From: Burkholderiaceae bacterium
Lineage (GTDB): Bacteria; Pseudomonadota; Gammaproteobacteria; Burkholderiales; Burkholderiaceae_D
Length of the DNA stretch: 6,617 bases
NCBI GenBank assembly: GCA_019752915.1
Contig: JAIELO010000174.1
Span: forward strand, 1-6,617
Direction: 5' to 3'
The notes beneath the pieces are model-generated. The model was not told where the DNA came from and did no database searches. It was given only the letters and a program-made list of their open reading frames with translations. This document shows, in pieces, positions 6,472 to 6,617 of the stretch. Positions within the stretch are counted from its first letter, which is position 1, and each line of letters begins with the position of its first letter. Both the position numbers and the translations under genes were made by a program.

Positions 6472-6617
6472 CTAGACGGGGACGGACTGCTGCAATTGCC
6501 GCACCAGCTCCGCGCCGGAGCGCGGCTGGCCTTGCGCGCCGGAGAGTGGGCGCAGGCGGTGCGCACAGACGGCCACCAGCACGGCCTGCACATCTTCGGG
6601 CAGTACATGGTCGCGCT
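6472..6617 (-). CDS. MoxR-type AAA+ ATPase, C-terminal end only
   Basis: Only the last 47 codons are in the window; the gene enters from the right edge. The visible segment begins RDHVLPEDVQAVLVAVCAHR, which is typical of the C-terminal helical lid of MoxR ATPases (RD-V-PEDV followed by AHRL). It then runs through a short Ala/Gly/Pro-rich loop to end QLQQSVPV, also a family-like ending. The Walker motifs lie outside the window. MoxR proteins act as ATP-driven chaperones for the products of neighbouring genes, here the DUF58 protein 4 bases downstream. The frame was read directly; it is too short and edge-cut to appear as a complete open frame. Confidence 0.88.
   Translation of the reverse strand, partial: RDHVLPEDVQAVLVAVCAHRLRPLSGAQGQPRSGAELVRQLQQSVPV

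Noticed and set aside
6468..6608. Upstream extension of the DUF58 frame to an ATG at 6608
   Set aside because: The added residues are Cys/Arg/Ser-rich and overlap the MoxR C-terminus in another frame. The MoxR frame is the family-like one there.

Overview
The window (about 6.6 kb, GC-rich) comes from a Gram-negative proteobacterial chromosome. A betaproteobacterium, perhaps of the Neisseriales type, fits the protein flavour and base composition, but this is an impression and not a proof. All genes I can support lie on the minus strand. The long open frames on the plus strand are antisense shadows of high-GC coding sequence.

Read in the direction of transcription (right to left), the first block is a tight four-gene cluster. 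It starts with the C-terminal end of a MoxR-type AAA+ ATPase (cut by the window edge), followed after 4 bases by a DUF58 membrane protein. The DUF58 stop overlaps (GTGA) the GTG start of a TgpA-like membrane transglutaminase (DUF3488 + transglutaminase core + C-terminal DUF4129-like tail). The transglutaminase stop in turn overlaps the start of an MltB-family lytic murein transglycosylase. MoxR/DUF58/transglutaminase is a widely conserved envelope-associated module. Here a peptidoglycan-cleaving enzyme is appended and probably translationally coupled.

The 374-base gap after mltB holds two things. The first is a 158-bp, non-coding, perfectly centred inverted-repeat element (2178-2335) with 15-bp terminal inverted repeats, flanked on both sides by CTAG. 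It looks like an IS5-group MITE whose CTAG target duplication carries the mltB stop codon. The second is a strong intrinsic terminator (2108-2144) that must originally have lain about 30 bases after the mltB stop and is now pushed about 160 bases further away.

The left third of the window (1-1961) is the first 653 codons of a large, unusual bifunctional penicillin-binding protein. It has a long basic, Ala-rich cytoplasmic tail, one membrane anchor, a divergent GT51 glycosyltransferase domain, a typical PBP linker and the start of a transpeptidase domain with an SxxK motif. It continues beyond base 1. Together the window is a peptidoglycan/envelope locus: a synthase facing a hydrolase and a membrane transglutaminase module.

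I found no tRNA, rRNA, CRISPR array or wholly novel multi-gene system. The most interesting items are the MITE insertion exactly at the mltB stop codon and the degenerate motifs of the GT51 domain.
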